DNA of 64,000 bases from positions 1 through 64,000 of the forward strand of contig ONTS01000001.1 in assembly GCA_900320845.1 (NCBI GenBank), given 5' to 3'. The notes beneath the pieces are model-generated. The model was not told the origin of the DNA. It was given only the letters and a program-made list of their open reading frames with translations, and made no database searches. The position numbers and the translations under genes are program-made. Source of the stretch: an uncultured Prevotellaceae bacterium (GTDB taxonomy: Bacteria > Bacteroidota > Bacteroidia > Bacteroidales > Bacteroidaceae). Below are positions 17,540 to 26,468 of the stretch, piece after piece (the first letter of the stretch is position 1; every line of letters begins with the position of its first letter).

Positions 17540-17587
17540 ATAGAGTGTTATTGTTGACGATTATTTAGCTCTTTCTTCTTCTCTCCT

Positions 17588-18862
17588 TCAATTCTCATAC
17601 TCCCTGCACAGTGCCATGCACACACGGTTCTGGAAGTGTCGTCCGTCGTTCTGCTTGTTCAGTCCGTTGTTCATGATGGCGAAGCATAGCCAGTGTCCGT
17701 TGGCAGCACGACAATAACCTGCCAATGTGCTTACTCCCATCACCGTTCCGGTTTTGGCACGTACGTTACCGCTGGCTGCCGTTCCGTGCATTCGTCCCTT
17801 CAGTGTGCCGTCGACACCGGCTATGGGCAGTGCCTCGTACAGCGGTTTGAAGATGTGTGGCTTGCTGTAGGCATAGCGTAGCACTGCCACTTCCAGCTCG
17901 GGAGTAAGGTAGTTGTACAACGACAGTCCGCTACCGTCGGCCAAGCGATAATCGGAAGAGGAGAATCCCAGCCTTCTTAACAGTGCAGTCTCTTCCGCTA
18001 TGGCGTCTTTGGCAGTGGCGCGGTACTCCTTATGGCTGGCGGCGAGCTGGTAGAACAGTACTTCGGCATAGAGATTGTTGCTGTTTTTCAAGCATCGTGC
18101 CAGCATGTCGCCCACGGTGTGGAAGCGGGTGGCGAGCAGGGTGGCTCCCGACGGCACCTTTTTGCGTGCATTGGTGTCGCCAATGATGACGATACCTCTG
18201 CCTCGCAAGGCATTGACAAAGCTGCTCATCAGGTTGTCGCGGCCGTTGAGCAGCAACGGACTCAGCGTGGGGTTGTCGTCGTCCCAGCACCAACCTTCGC
18301 CCCATTGTCTGCCATCTTTCATGGTATCGTCGCCGCAGATGTCGCCGCGGAGGGTGTCGATGCCCAGTGCTACCACAGCATCCACCATGCTACGCAGGTC
18401 GTTGTTGTCAAGACGTGGGTCCATACTGCCCTGTATGTAGATGTTGCCGTTGAACGTGCGTAGGCTGTCTTCCTTCTCGCCGTCGTAATACAATCGTGTT
18501 TTTATGGGATGGCCGGCGCCCAGTTTGTCGAGGACACTGACGGCGGTGAGCACCTTCATCGTCGATGCGGGTCGCAGCCGGTGGCGTGGATAGCGTATGT
18601 AGAGGGTGCTGTCGGCAGTGAGGTCGTACACCATCAGTCCTACTTGCGATGTCTCAAACAGGGGAGCATAGAGCAATTCGTCCAACACCTCCTGCACATT
18701 TTGTGGCCAAGGCAGGGAGGAAGAGGGCGGCTCGGCATCCGTCATCATGCTGTCGTCGGGCTCGGCAACGACAACGGGAGGATCGTCGTAAACCGTTACC
18801 TGTGCCAGGCAAAAGTGAAAGGAGAATAATAGAAATATGATGGTGAGGAATAGTTGTCTCAT
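17588..18862 (-). CDS. dacB: D-alanyl-D-alanine carboxypeptidase/endopeptidase, PBP4 (S13) type
   Basis: 424 residues from ATG 18862 (MRQLFLTIIFLLFSFHFCLAQ, signal peptide); an in-frame extension to 18970 is rejected because the inner start gives a proper signal and overlaps the preceding stop. The catalytic triad motifs of S13 are S100-T-M-K103, S261-N-N and K370-T-G. The enzyme trims or cuts peptide cross-links in periplasmic peptidoglycan. The ATG overlaps the stop of the PH-domain gene by 4 bp, so the two are translationally coupled. Confidence 0.94.
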   Translation of the reverse strand: MRQLFLTIIFLLFSFHFCLAQVTVYDDPPVVVAEPDDSMMTDAEPPSSSLPWPQNVQEVLDELLYAPLFETSQVGLMVYDLTADSTLYIRYPRHRLRPASTMKVLTAVSVLDKLGAGHPIKTRLYYDGEKEDSLRTFNGNIYIQGSMDPRLDNNDLRSMVDAVVALGIDTLRGDICGDDTMKDGRQWGEGWCWDDDNPTLSPLLLNGRDNLMSSFVNALRGRGIVIIGDTNARKKVPSGATLLATRFHTVGDMLARCLKNSNNLYAEVLFYQLAASHKEYRATAKDAIAEETALLRRLGFSSSDYRLADGSGLSLYNYLTPELEVAVLRYAYSKPHIFKPLYEALPIAGVDGTLKGRMHGTAASGNVRAKTGTVMGVSTLAGYCRAANGHWLCFAIMNNGLNKQNDGRHFQNRVCMALCREYEN

Positions 18863-19272
18863 TGTTGTCGTGTGATGTATTGTTGTATCACTGCCAGCCA
18901 AGTCTTCGGATGGACAGGCTGCAGTGTCAGCAGGCGACCGTCGGCTGTTGTCAGCAGCAGGTAGCGCCACATGCCGTACACCGATTTCTCGTATGTCACC
19001 TCCACGATGTCGGTCATGCGCAGCGTTTGCGCCTTGCCGTAGTGTCCGCGTCGGATGGTGAGCACCGTACCCGTCTCTGAACTCTCATCAATGGTATACA
19101 CCGTGCGCAGCATAAGGTCAGCCTGCCATAGCAAAATGACAAGCAAACCCAGTGACAGGATGATGCTTACCCAAGTGATTTGGGCAAAGAGCCAGATGCA
19201 TAGGGCAGTCAACACGATGACGATGAGCCACGAACCGAAGGTGGCGCGGCGGCGCGAAACGAGAATACTCAT
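18859..19272 (-). CDS. Small membrane protein with bacterial PH-like domain
   Basis: 137 residues from ATG 19272. Two membrane helices (about 15-50: SWLIVIVLTALCIWLFAQ and VSIILSLGLLVILLW) precede a beta-rich domain with YTIDES..GTVLTIRRG, ..IVEVTYEKSVYGMW and LLTTADGRLLTLQPVHP, typical of bPH proteins. The frame is open 300 bp further upstream, but that part overlaps the promoter and has no protein-like pattern. It is coupled to dacB, so a role in wall or envelope maintenance is likely; no direct function is known. Confidence 0.78.
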   Translation of the reverse strand: MSILVSRRRATFGSWLIVIVLTALCIWLFAQITWVSIILSLGLLVILLWQADLMLRTVYTIDESSETGTVLTIRRGHYGKAQTLRMTDIVEVTYEKSVYGMWRYLLLTTADGRLLTLQPVHPKTWLAVIQQYITRQQ

Positions 19273-19297
19273 ACTTGATGTAGGTGTAATCAAGCTA

Positions 19298-19329
19298 CAA
19301 AGATACTGCAAGATGAACGAAATGCCAAA
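19298..19329 (-). promoter_or_regulatory. Promoter for the PH-domain/dacB unit
   Basis: On the minus strand TTTG (19326-19329), 20 nt, then TATCTTTG (19298-19305): a full match to the Bacteroidales promoter, 26 nt before the ATG at 19272. It supports the chosen start. The gap to the rodA stop (19273-19502) holds nothing else clear. Confidence 0.78.
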
Positions 19330-19502
19330 ACTACTGAACGTTTTCGTTAAGCCGTACGCATAGCCACGCTCGTTTGAGTTTTGCCATGTCGAGAAAAGGG
19401 AAGCGCGAAGCGAGCGTTGTCGTTCTGCCAAAAGCAATGGAGTATGTTTTCTTTGGCTGAGGAAAGATACAACTATTGGAGCACAATGCGTTGTCGGTGC
19501 TC

Positions 19503-20972
19503 CTACGTCCTCACAAGATTGCGCCCGGCATCGATGCGAAGGAAGATGAAGAGCAGGATGGTGAAACCCCACAACGAGCTGCCGCCGTAAGAGAAGAAGG
19601 GCAGAGGTATGCCGATGACGGGTGTCATGCCCAACACCATGCCAACGTTGACAAACACGTGAAAGAGGAATATGCCCACTACGCAGTATCCGTAGACGCG
19701 TCCGAAGCGCAGTGGTTGCCGTTCCGCCAGTTTAATAAGTCGCAGTATGAGGGCGAGGAACAGCAGCAGCACTATTGTGGCACCCACGAATCCTTCCTCT
19801 TCGCCCACGGTGCAGAAGATGAAGTCGGTGTCCTGTTCGGGTACGAATTTCAGCTTGGTCTGCGTGCCATTGAGGAACCCTTTGCCCAGAAATCCTCCTG
19901 AGCCAATGGCTATCTGGCTCTGATGCACGTTGTAGCCCGCTCCGGTGGGGTCGTCTTTCAGTCCCAGCAGCACGTTGATGCGTTCGCGCTGGTGAGAACC
20001 CATGACGTTGTTAAGCACATGTGAGGAGGAAAAGAAGAAAATGAGCGACCCAATGGTAAAGGCGGTGATGAGCAGGTAGTTGCGATGGCGCGCCGTCATG
20101 CCTAAATAGAATGTGTAGGCTATGGTGCCCAGGCTGATGATGAGCTGCACCCACATGACATTGAAGGACAATAGCGTCACCGACAGCAACAGGGCGAAGA
20201 GCGGAATGCCTATACTTACGATGAGGATGAGGCGATACAGACGTTCGTTTTTGCTGTAGGTGCGTATGAGGAAAGCCGTAAATACCTGCGCCAGCATAAG
20301 AACGAGGAAGGTACCCAGCGACGTCGGCGTGCCACCTATCATCACATCGGCAAAGCGTATGCCTATAATGAAGTATACTATCAGCGCAATGCCTGTGAAA
20401 AGTACGCTGCCTGTCATGCCTTCGCGGTAAAACATCAGCAGGAATGAGATGTAAACAAGTGCCGATCCTGTCTCTTTCTGTGCCACGATGAAAAGAATAG
20501 GCATCACAATGATAACAGCAGCCTGCAGAAAGTGCTTCGGTTGTCGGAGATCGAAGCCATAGATGTTCATTGTGCGCGCCAATGCCAGCGCCGTGGCGAA
20601 CTTTGCGAACTCAGCGGGCTGCAATCGCACGGGACCCATCACCAACCACGAGCGCGAACCTTTGATTTCGTGTGGGTTGAAGATTGTAGCGAAGAGCAAT
20701 AGTAGAAGAAGACCGTATATCACGTAAGCAAACGTGTCGTAAAGTCCGTCATCCAGCAGTAGGATGATGAGTGCCAGCACGATGGATGTGCCTATCCACA
20801 CTATCTGCATGCCCGAACGGGTGTCAAGACTGAATATGTTGGTGTCGCCAATGGTGTAGCTTGCCCCGCACACGCTGAGCCAGCCGAATACCAGCAGGCT
20901 CAGATAGATGGCGATGGTCCAGTAGTCGAGCGACTGGAGTACACCAGGTTGTTTATCGGTTGGATGCACCAT
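19503..20972 (-). CDS. rodA: Rod-shape SEDS peptidoglycan glycosyltransferase
   Basis: 489 residues, longer than the ~370-420 of most RodA because of an enlarged middle. About ten membrane helices are visible. SEDS signatures: KGSRSWLVMGPVRLQPAEFAKFA (around 125, includes the conserved W and QPSE-like motif), the catalytic-Asp region, and FVGATIVLLLFL...GIPLPFFSYGGSSLWGF near the C-terminus. RodA polymerises glycan strands with PBP2 during elongation. Its start overlaps the mrdA stop by 20 bp. Confidence 0.95.
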   Translation of the reverse strand: MVHPTDKQPGVLQSLDYWTIAIYLSLLVFGWLSVCGASYTIGDTNIFSLDTRSGMQIVWIGTSIVLALIILLLDDGLYDTFAYVIYGLLLLLLFATIFNPHEIKGSRSWLVMGPVRLQPAEFAKFATALALARTMNIYGFDLRQPKHFLQAAVIIVMPILFIVAQKETGSALVYISFLLMFYREGMTGSVLFTGIALIVYFIIGIRFADVMIGGTPTSLGTFLVLMLAQVFTAFLIRTYSKNERLYRLILIVSIGIPLFALLLSVTLLSFNVMWVQLIISLGTIAYTFYLGMTARHRNYLLITAFTIGSLIFFFSSSHVLNNVMGSHQRERINVLLGLKDDPTGAGYNVHQSQIAIGSGGFLGKGFLNGTQTKLKFVPEQDTDFIFCTVGEEEGFVGATIVLLLFLALILRLIKLAERQPLRFGRVYGYCVVGIFLFHVFVNVGMVLGMTPVIGIPLPFFSYGGSSLWGFTILLFIFLRIDAGRNLVRT

Positions 20973-22806
20973 AAGCTATTCTGCGATGTTGGAAGGCTGC
21001 TGCCGAAGCCCGTGAGCCGGGCGACAGCTTGCCGTTGATGTACTGCTCTATCATCAGTCCCGCCATGGGTACGGCGTAGGTGGCTCCGAATCCGCCGTTC
21101 TCCACATAGACGGCGATGGCTATCTTCGGGTTGTCCATCGGTGCGAAGCCCATGAAGATGCTGTGGTCATGTCCGCGGTTTTGTGCTGTTCCTGTCTTTC
21201 CGCAGATGATGAGGTCGCTGCGTCCTAAGGCTTTACACGTTCCTCCGAGCACGGCGCCGCGCATGCCGCGCACCACCATGTCGTAGGCAGAGCGCGATGC
21301 CTTGGTGTAGTGGCGTGTTATGTATACGGAGTCAAGCGGTTCGTCCTGTATCTTCTTCACGATGTGCGGGGTGATGTAGTATCCTCTGTTGGCGATGGTG
21401 GCTCCTAAGTTGGCAATCTGTAATGGAGTGAGGTTTACTTCGCCTTGACCAATGGAGATACTGATGATGGATAGCGGCGACCAGTCCTTCTTGTAGGCGT
21501 TGTCGTAGTATTCGGCATTGGGTATGAGTCCTCGTTTCTCTCCCGGAAGGTCGATGCCGAGTTTGTAGCCGAATCCCATGCTCACCATGTAGTCGCGCCA
21601 TGTGTTCATTGCCACTTGTTGTGTGGCGTACTTTTCGCGGTTGTTGAGCATGTGGTAGAGTCCCCAGCAGAAGTATCCGTTGCACGATGTGCTGATGGCT
21701 GGCACCAGACTGATGGGCGATGCGTGTCCGTGGCAGCCCACACGCATGCCTTTATATAGGAATCCTCCTGCGCAAGGGTAAGCCGTTTCGGGCGTGATGA
21801 TGCCTTCGGTGAGGAACGTCAGCGCCTGCGAGGTCTTGAATGTGGAGCCAGGGGGGTACTGTCCCATGATGGCGCGGTTGAGTAGGGGCTTGTATGCGTT
21901 CTGAGCCAGTGCCACATGGTTCTTTCCTCTGTTGCGTCCTACCATGATTCGCGGGTCATAGCTTGGCGACGACACCATGCACAGCACCTCTCCGGTGGCG
22001 GGTTCTATGGCTACGATGCTGCCAATCTTGCCCTCCAGCAGCCGTTCGCCCAACGCCTGCAGCTCAATGTCGAGACTTAGGGTGAGATTTTTTCCCGGAA
22101 CGGGCTTGGTGTCGAGGCTGCCGTTCTTGTAGTGGCCCTGTATTCTGCCGCGGGCGTCGCGCAGCAGGATCTGCATGCCTTTCGTTCCGCGCAGATATGG
22201 CTCATACGAGCGTTCTATGCCTTGCTTACCGATGTAGTCGCCCGACTGGTAGTAGCTGTCGGCGGCGATGTCTTCGGGCGATACTTCAGCCACATCGCCC
22301 AGCACATGGGCAGCGTAGGGATATTCGTATTGCCGGATGGTGCGCCGTTGGATGTAGAAACCGGGGAAGCGGATGAGCTTCTCCTGGAAGATGCTGAACT
22401 CTTCTTCCGACAACTGGGTCATAAACAACTGTTGTGTGTACTTGGAGTAGCCGGGATTTTTGCTCGTGTTCTTGATGTCTTCCATGCGCTTGTCGAACTG
22501 TTCCTCAGTGATGTTGAGTGTTCGGCACAGCTCCAAGGTGTCGAGGTGGCCTTCCTGTTCGTTCATCACCACCATGATGTCGTAGGATGGTCGGTTGTAC
22601 ACCAGCAGTCTGCCCTTGCGGTCGGTGATGACGCCGCGCGATGGGAACGCCACTTTTCTGAGAAAGGCGTTGGAGTCGGCGTTGCGTTTGTATCCGTCGC
22701 TGGCTATCTGCAGGAAGAAGAGGCGCAGAATGTAGGCTGCGACGATGATGATTGCTGCACCGCCGATGATGTATTTACGTTTCTCCAGTTCGAAATCGCG
22801 CTTCAT
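20953..22806 (-). CDS. mrdA: Penicillin-binding protein 2 (elongasome transpeptidase)
   Basis: 617 residues: a short cytoplasmic N-terminus, one membrane anchor (IIGGAAIIIVAAYILRLFFLQ), a PBP dimerisation domain (RGVITDRKGRLLVYN.PSYDIMV) and the transpeptidase domain with S321-T-F-K324 (PPGSTFKTSQ), S374-C-N and K537-T-G (CGKTGTAQNRG). It cross-links peptidoglycan together with RodA. In-frame with the mre genes; 4 bp after mreD. Confidence 0.96.
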   Translation of the reverse strand: MKRDFELEKRKYIIGGAAIIIVAAYILRLFFLQIASDGYKRNADSNAFLRKVAFPSRGVITDRKGRLLVYNRPSYDIMVVMNEQEGHLDTLELCRTLNITEEQFDKRMEDIKNTSKNPGYSKYTQQLFMTQLSEEEFSIFQEKLIRFPGFYIQRRTIRQYEYPYAAHVLGDVAEVSPEDIAADSYYQSGDYIGKQGIERSYEPYLRGTKGMQILLRDARGRIQGHYKNGSLDTKPVPGKNLTLSLDIELQALGERLLEGKIGSIVAIEPATGEVLCMVSSPSYDPRIMVGRNRGKNHVALAQNAYKPLLNRAIMGQYPPGSTFKTSQALTFLTEGIITPETAYPCAGGFLYKGMRVGCHGHASPISLVPAISTSCNGYFCWGLYHMLNNREKYATQQVAMNTWRDYMVSMGFGYKLGIDLPGEKRGLIPNAEYYDNAYKKDWSPLSIISISIGQGEVNLTPLQIANLGATIANRGYYITPHIVKKIQDEPLDSVYITRHYTKASRSAYDMVVRGMRGAVLGGTCKALGRSDLIICGKTGTAQNRGHDHSIFMGFAPMDNPKIAIAVYVENGGFGATYAVPMAGLMIEQYINGKLSPGSRASAAAFQHRRIAYGASNR

Positions 22807-22810
22807 CTTT

Positions 22811-23302
22811 CTACTTTCTGACGCTCTCTATTGCCATGATGAGTACCAGTGTGAACACCGTGCTGCCCAGTATGCCGCCTATCCACAGTCCCCAGTGGAA
22901 GAAGCAGAACGCCTCTATGGTGAAATAGAGTATGCAGAAGACTGCGGTCAGCAGGGAGGCATACAGCAGATAGTTGGCATTGCCCAATATCTTGCGCGAG
23001 GGCATGTACGGCTCCTCGTCATCGCGTTGTGAACACAGTGCCAACACTCGCGGACGTATCATGGCAATGGCAGTAAGCGAGAATGCACCTATGCCCGGTG
23101 TGTTGGTAAACATGTCGTTCACCAGTCCTATCGCAAAGCCGATGCATGGTAATGCCCACAGTGCCGTGTCGCTGCGTAGCATGAGCAGCGGATAGACGAT
23201 GAGCATAGGTGTGGCAAAGTGCAACAGGTGTATATGGTTGAGCACCAGTGCCTGCACCAGGCTGATGAGGATGATGACGAGTGTGTGACGTATGTAGGGC
23301 AT
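22811..23302 (-). CDS. mreD: Rod-shape-determining protein MreD
   Basis: 163 residues, all hydrophobic, with about five membrane helices (LVIILISLVQALVLNHIHL, ALPCIGFAIGLVNDMFTNTPGIGAFSLTAIA, LLYASLLTAVFCILYFTI, GGILGSTVFTLVLIMAI). The G-x-x-x-D-x-F near residue 60 followed by G-A-F-S-L is the usual MreD signature. Identity also rests on position between mreC and mrdA. Confidence 0.9.
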   Translation of the reverse strand: MPYIRHTLVIILISLVQALVLNHIHLLHFATPMLIVYPLLMLRSDTALWALPCIGFAIGLVNDMFTNTPGIGAFSLTAIAMIRPRVLALCSQRDDEEPYMPSRKILGNANYLLYASLLTAVFCILYFTIEAFCFFHWGLWIGGILGSTVFTLVLIMAIESVRK

Positions 23303-23337
23303 CGGTAACGGCGTTAGGTTGATGTTGGGGGTCGGGC

Positions 23338-24204
23338 TTACTGCATTTTCTGCAGCCTGATAGAGTCTTGTGCAGCCCTGATGAGTTGCAGTCGTTCTAC
23401 GGCAGAGCGGTCATCGATGACACACACGTCGCGCAGACGGCCGAAGTCGGTGGACAGCTTCACCTGCAGGCGGTACGACAGTCCGTCGGCAGAGTTCTCA
23501 ATCTGCGTCACCTTGCCTACGAGTATGCCCGGCGGGAACACTGCCGAGTAGCCGCTGGTGACGATTTCGTCGCCTTTCTTGAACTTGGCGTGACGCGGTA
23601 TGTCGTCAACGTACGCCACGTCGGCAGCACCGCCTGTCCAATGCAGGTAGCCGAAGTAGCCTCTGTCTACGATGGAGCAGCTGATGTTGCTGCGCACGTT
23701 GAGCACGGGCACGACGATACTGTAGTGTTGGGAGGTAAGGTAGACGATGCCCACCACGCCTGTTCCGCATGCCACGCCCATATTGACGCGAACGCCGTCG
23801 GCACTTCCCTTATCGAGGGTGATAAGGTTGTCGGGTTTGTTTACAGAGTTGTCCACCACTTTGGCATTGATGAGCCTTATGTGCTCAACATCCCTCGGTA
23901 GTCCGCGGACGGAGTCGGGCAGTGTCTTGCGTAGGCTGTGTAGCTGTTGCCGGGCATGACGAAGCTGTTGCTCAAGCTCTATGTTACGACGCGTGAGCAA
24001 GGTGTTCACTTCTTCTAAGTAAAAGTATGCTTCTGTCTGTGAGCGCCAGGTGTTCACCTGTCCTGCCAAGGCATTGGCGGAGGTGAACCACACTCCGCCC
24101 TGATAGCTGTTGAAACGCACTAACAACACCATGCTGATTACTTCCAAAATGAGGAACACTAACCAGTGGCTGTGCTTGGAGAGAAATGCTATCAGGTTCC
24201 GCAT
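23338..24204 (-). CDS. mreC: Rod-shape-determining protein MreC
   Basis: 288 residues: an N-terminal membrane helix (HWLVFLILEVISMVLLVRF), a coiled coil (about 60-100) and a beta-barrel region containing AKVVDNSVNKPDNLITLDKGSADGV, GVACGTGVVGIVY and GDEIVTSGYSAVFPPGILVGKV, all standard MreC elements. It is the periplasmic scaffold linking MreB to PBP2-RodA. 13 bp after mreB. Confidence 0.95.
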   Translation of the reverse strand: MRNLIAFLSKHSHWLVFLILEVISMVLLVRFNSYQGGVWFTSANALAGQVNTWRSQTEAYFYLEEVNTLLTRRNIELEQQLRHARQQLHSLRKTLPDSVRGLPRDVEHIRLINAKVVDNSVNKPDNLITLDKGSADGVRVNMGVACGTGVVGIVYLTSQHYSIVVPVLNVRSNISCSIVDRGYFGYLHWTGGAADVAYVDDIPRHAKFKKGDEIVTSGYSAVFPPGILVGKVTQIENSADGLSYRLQVKLSTDFGRLRDVCVIDDRSAVERLQLIRAAQDSIRLQKMQ

Positions 24205-24217
24205 AGCACCTCCTTAA

Positions 24218-25240
24218 CTATCGCATCAGGAAGTTGAAGCGGTCAATGTTCTTCAATGCTATGCCAGTACCTTTTGCCACGCTGTGCAATGGGTCTTCGG
24301 CGACGTGGAACGGTATGTTGATTTTGCTCGTCAGTCGTCTGTCCAGGCCACGTATGAGGGCTCCGCCACCAGTAAGGTAGATGCCGTTCTTCACGATGTC
24401 GGCATACAACTCTGGCGGAGTGTGCTCCAAGGCGGTGAGGATGGCATTCTCAATCTTGGCTATTGTCTTGTCCAGACAGTGCGCTATCTCCTGATAGCAT
24501 ACCGATACGGTAAGCGGCAGGAAGGTGACACGGTTCGGACCGCTTACAACATAGTCTTCAGGACCCTCGTCGCCCAGGTCGGTGAGGGCTGAGCCCACAT
24601 GTATCTTAATGCGTTCAGCCATGCGTTCGCCTATCTTCATGTTGTGTTGGCGGCTCATGTAGTCCTGAATGTCTGCGGTGAGCTCGTCACCGGCAGTACG
24701 TATGGAGTTGTTGGCAACGATACCACCCAGAGAAATGATGGCAATCTCGGTGGTTCCGCCGCCTATGTCTACAATCATGTTACCCTCTGGCGCCTGCACG
24801 TCGAGTCCTGCACCGATGGCTGCTGCCATAGGCTCGAAGATGAGGTACACATCGCGACCATTGGCATGCTCGGCACTGTCGCGCACGGCACGCAGTTCCA
24901 CCTCGGTGCTGCCCGACGGTACACCGATTACCATGCGAAGGCTCGGCGTGAAGATGTGACGTCCGGTGTGAACCTTGCGTATCATGCCGCGTATCATCTG
25001 CTCGCAGGCGGAGAAGTCGGCTATCACACCGTCGCGCAACGGACGGATGGTCTTGATGTTGGGGTGCGTCTTGCCGTACATCAGCTTTGCCTCGCCACCC
25101 ACGGCTATCATTTTCTCGGTGCGACTGTCGAGGGCTACCACCGAAGGCTCGTCAACGACAATCTTGTCGTCGCTGATGATGATGGTGTTGGCGGTGCCGA
25201 GGTCCATCGCTATTTCTTGTACGAAAGAAAAGAATCCCAT
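24218..25240 (-). CDS. mreB: Rod-shape actin homologue MreB
   Basis: 340 residues with the actin-fold ATPase signatures: MDLGTANTIIISDD (phosphate 1), DIGGGTTEIAIISLGGIV (phosphate 2) and YLTGGGALIRGLDRRL (adenosine). It polymerises under the inner membrane and directs the elongation machinery. First gene of mreB-mreC-mreD-mrdA-rodA, which has gaps or overlaps of at most about 36 bp. Confidence 0.98.
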   Translation of the reverse strand: MGFFSFVQEIAMDLGTANTIIISDDKIVVDEPSVVALDSRTEKMIAVGGEAKLMYGKTHPNIKTIRPLRDGVIADFSACEQMIRGMIRKVHTGRHIFTPSLRMVIGVPSGSTEVELRAVRDSAEHANGRDVYLIFEPMAAAIGAGLDVQAPEGNMIVDIGGGTTEIAIISLGGIVANNSIRTAGDELTADIQDYMSRQHNMKIGERMAERIKIHVGSALTDLGDEGPEDYVVSGPNRVTFLPLTVSVCYQEIAHCLDKTIAKIENAILTALEHTPPELYADIVKNGIYLTGGGALIRGLDRRLTSKINIPFHVAEDPLHSVAKGTGIALKNIDRFNFLMR

Positions 25241-25285
25241 ATTGTTAACGTGTTTAGGGTGTTGTCATAGGTGCATAATGGGCTA

Positions 25286-25293
25286 CAAAGTTA
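25286..25293 (-). promoter_or_regulatory. -7 box of the mre operon promoter
   Basis: TAACTTTG on the minus strand, 45 nt before the mreB ATG. No clear TTTG lies at the 20-nt distance; the region just upstream is A/T-rich (25308-25335). The rest of the 407-bp gap to the next gene contains only the hairpin at 25581-25617. Confidence 0.5.
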
Positions 25294-25580
25294 CAGCTTA
25301 CTGCGCTCAAAATAAAATTGAAAAACACTTTTTTTTTTACACCAACGACAAAGGGATTTGTAAAAAGGCAGAAAGCCGCCCGCTTTGGGCGTGTCATTAG
25401 GGCTAATAGGGCGGGTGTCCGTGTGCTGGCAGGCAACTGTCGGAAAGCGGTAAGCAACAGGCGGACAATGAGTGAGTTGCACGAAGAAGATGATAGTTCT
25501 GCGCCAGGCAAGCAAATGGGCTACCCTTGTCTATTCATGTGTGCACCGACATCTGGCTCATGGTGGACTAATACACATGA

Positions 25581-25617
25581 CAACGGCGGCGAAACATCAT
25601 GCGTTCCGTCGCCGTTG
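25581..25617 (-). terminator. Long hairpin past the lipoprotein stop
   Basis: CAACGGCG (25581-25588) pairs with CGCCGTTG (25610-25617), and most inner bases also pair, giving a stem of about 13 bp with one mismatch. No U run follows on the minus strand, so it is a weak terminator candidate for the gene ending at 25648 or a 3'-end stabiliser. Confidence 0.5.
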
Positions 25618-25647
25618 AATGTTGGTAAGGCTTTGAATAGCTTTTGT

Positions 25648-26205
25648 TTACTCTTCGTTATCGTAATGTAAATATAAATAGCTGCCGTCGTATTGGATGC
25701 TAAAGGTTAAGGCTGGGGTGTTATCTGTTTCTTTCGTCACGCCCTCGGCTTTCACGTGCAGCTTTGTGTCGGTGACGTCTACACGCAGGGTGCCGCTGGT
25801 GAATTGTTTTTCATCGGTCCAATACTTACCTATATAATCTTTTGTATTGAAAAAGATGCCGCAAAACCAATCTCCGGCGGTTTGGGCAATGGTAAGATCG
25901 AGCAGGGCTCCTGTTTTTCCTTCGCCCACTTCAATGTCTATAAGGTAATCTACTGCCTCATCGTCGTAAGCTGCTTTGTCCTTGTACAGCATTATGGAGT
26001 AACCCTTGAATTCTTTGTTGTGTACGATGGTAGCATAGTCTGTAGATATCTTTTCACCATTGATAGTGAGGCTATTTTTAGTATTTTTGCCTCCTTTTTC
26101 GTCGTCATCGTCGCTGCATGAGGTGAACGAGAGGGTGAAGGCACACAGAACGAAGAGGGTGCCGAGGCTCATGATGAGGCTCTGAAGTCTGAAAGTTTTT
26201 TTCAT
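25648..26205 (-). CDS. Hypothetical lipoprotein, probably surface exposed
   Basis: 185 residues from ATG 26205 (an ATG two codons earlier is equally open). The lipoprotein signal ends ..LSFTSC, followed by SDDDDEKGG; acidic residues directly after the lipid cysteine are the lipoprotein export signal of Bacteroidetes, which sends the protein to the outer face of the outer membrane. The body (VEVGEGKTGALLDLTIAQTAGDWFCGIFFNTKDYIGKYWTDEKQ in outline) is beta-rich, and I do not recognise a family. Monocistronic. Confidence 0.75.
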   Translation of the reverse strand: MKKTFRLQSLIMSLGTLFVLCAFTLSFTSCSDDDDEKGGKNTKNSLTINGEKISTDYATIVHNKEFKGYSIMLYKDKAAYDDEAVDYLIDIEVGEGKTGALLDLTIAQTAGDWFCGIFFNTKDYIGKYWTDEKQFTSGTLRVDVTDTKLHVKAEGVTKETDNTPALTFSIQYDGSYLYLHYDNEE

Positions 26206-26416
26206 GTCCATGTGTTCTTGAAATTTAAGTTATTTTTGTGTGAATAGTTTCAGTCTCTTGTATAGATATAGTCATAGGCTTCTTCCTCCCTTTTTATCGA
26301 GGCGGATGCTGCTCCAGCAGAGGGAGAAACCATCAGCACGATACAGAGGGGAATTACATTGCAAATGTAAAATTTATATTCAATACGTGAAAGAGAAAAG
26401 CAATTTTTAGTTCGGT

Positions 26417-26448
26417 TTTGTATGTTTTATTAAAAAGAGCTACCTTTG
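26417..26448 (+). promoter_or_regulatory. Promoter for the LRR protein
   Basis: TTTG (26417-26420), 20-nt spacer, TACCTTTG (26441-26448): exact Bacteroidales consensus, 20 nt before the ATG at 26469, which supports that start over the upstream in-frame ATG at 26418. Confidence 0.8.
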
Positions 26449-26468
26449 TACAACATAATTATGCGAAT

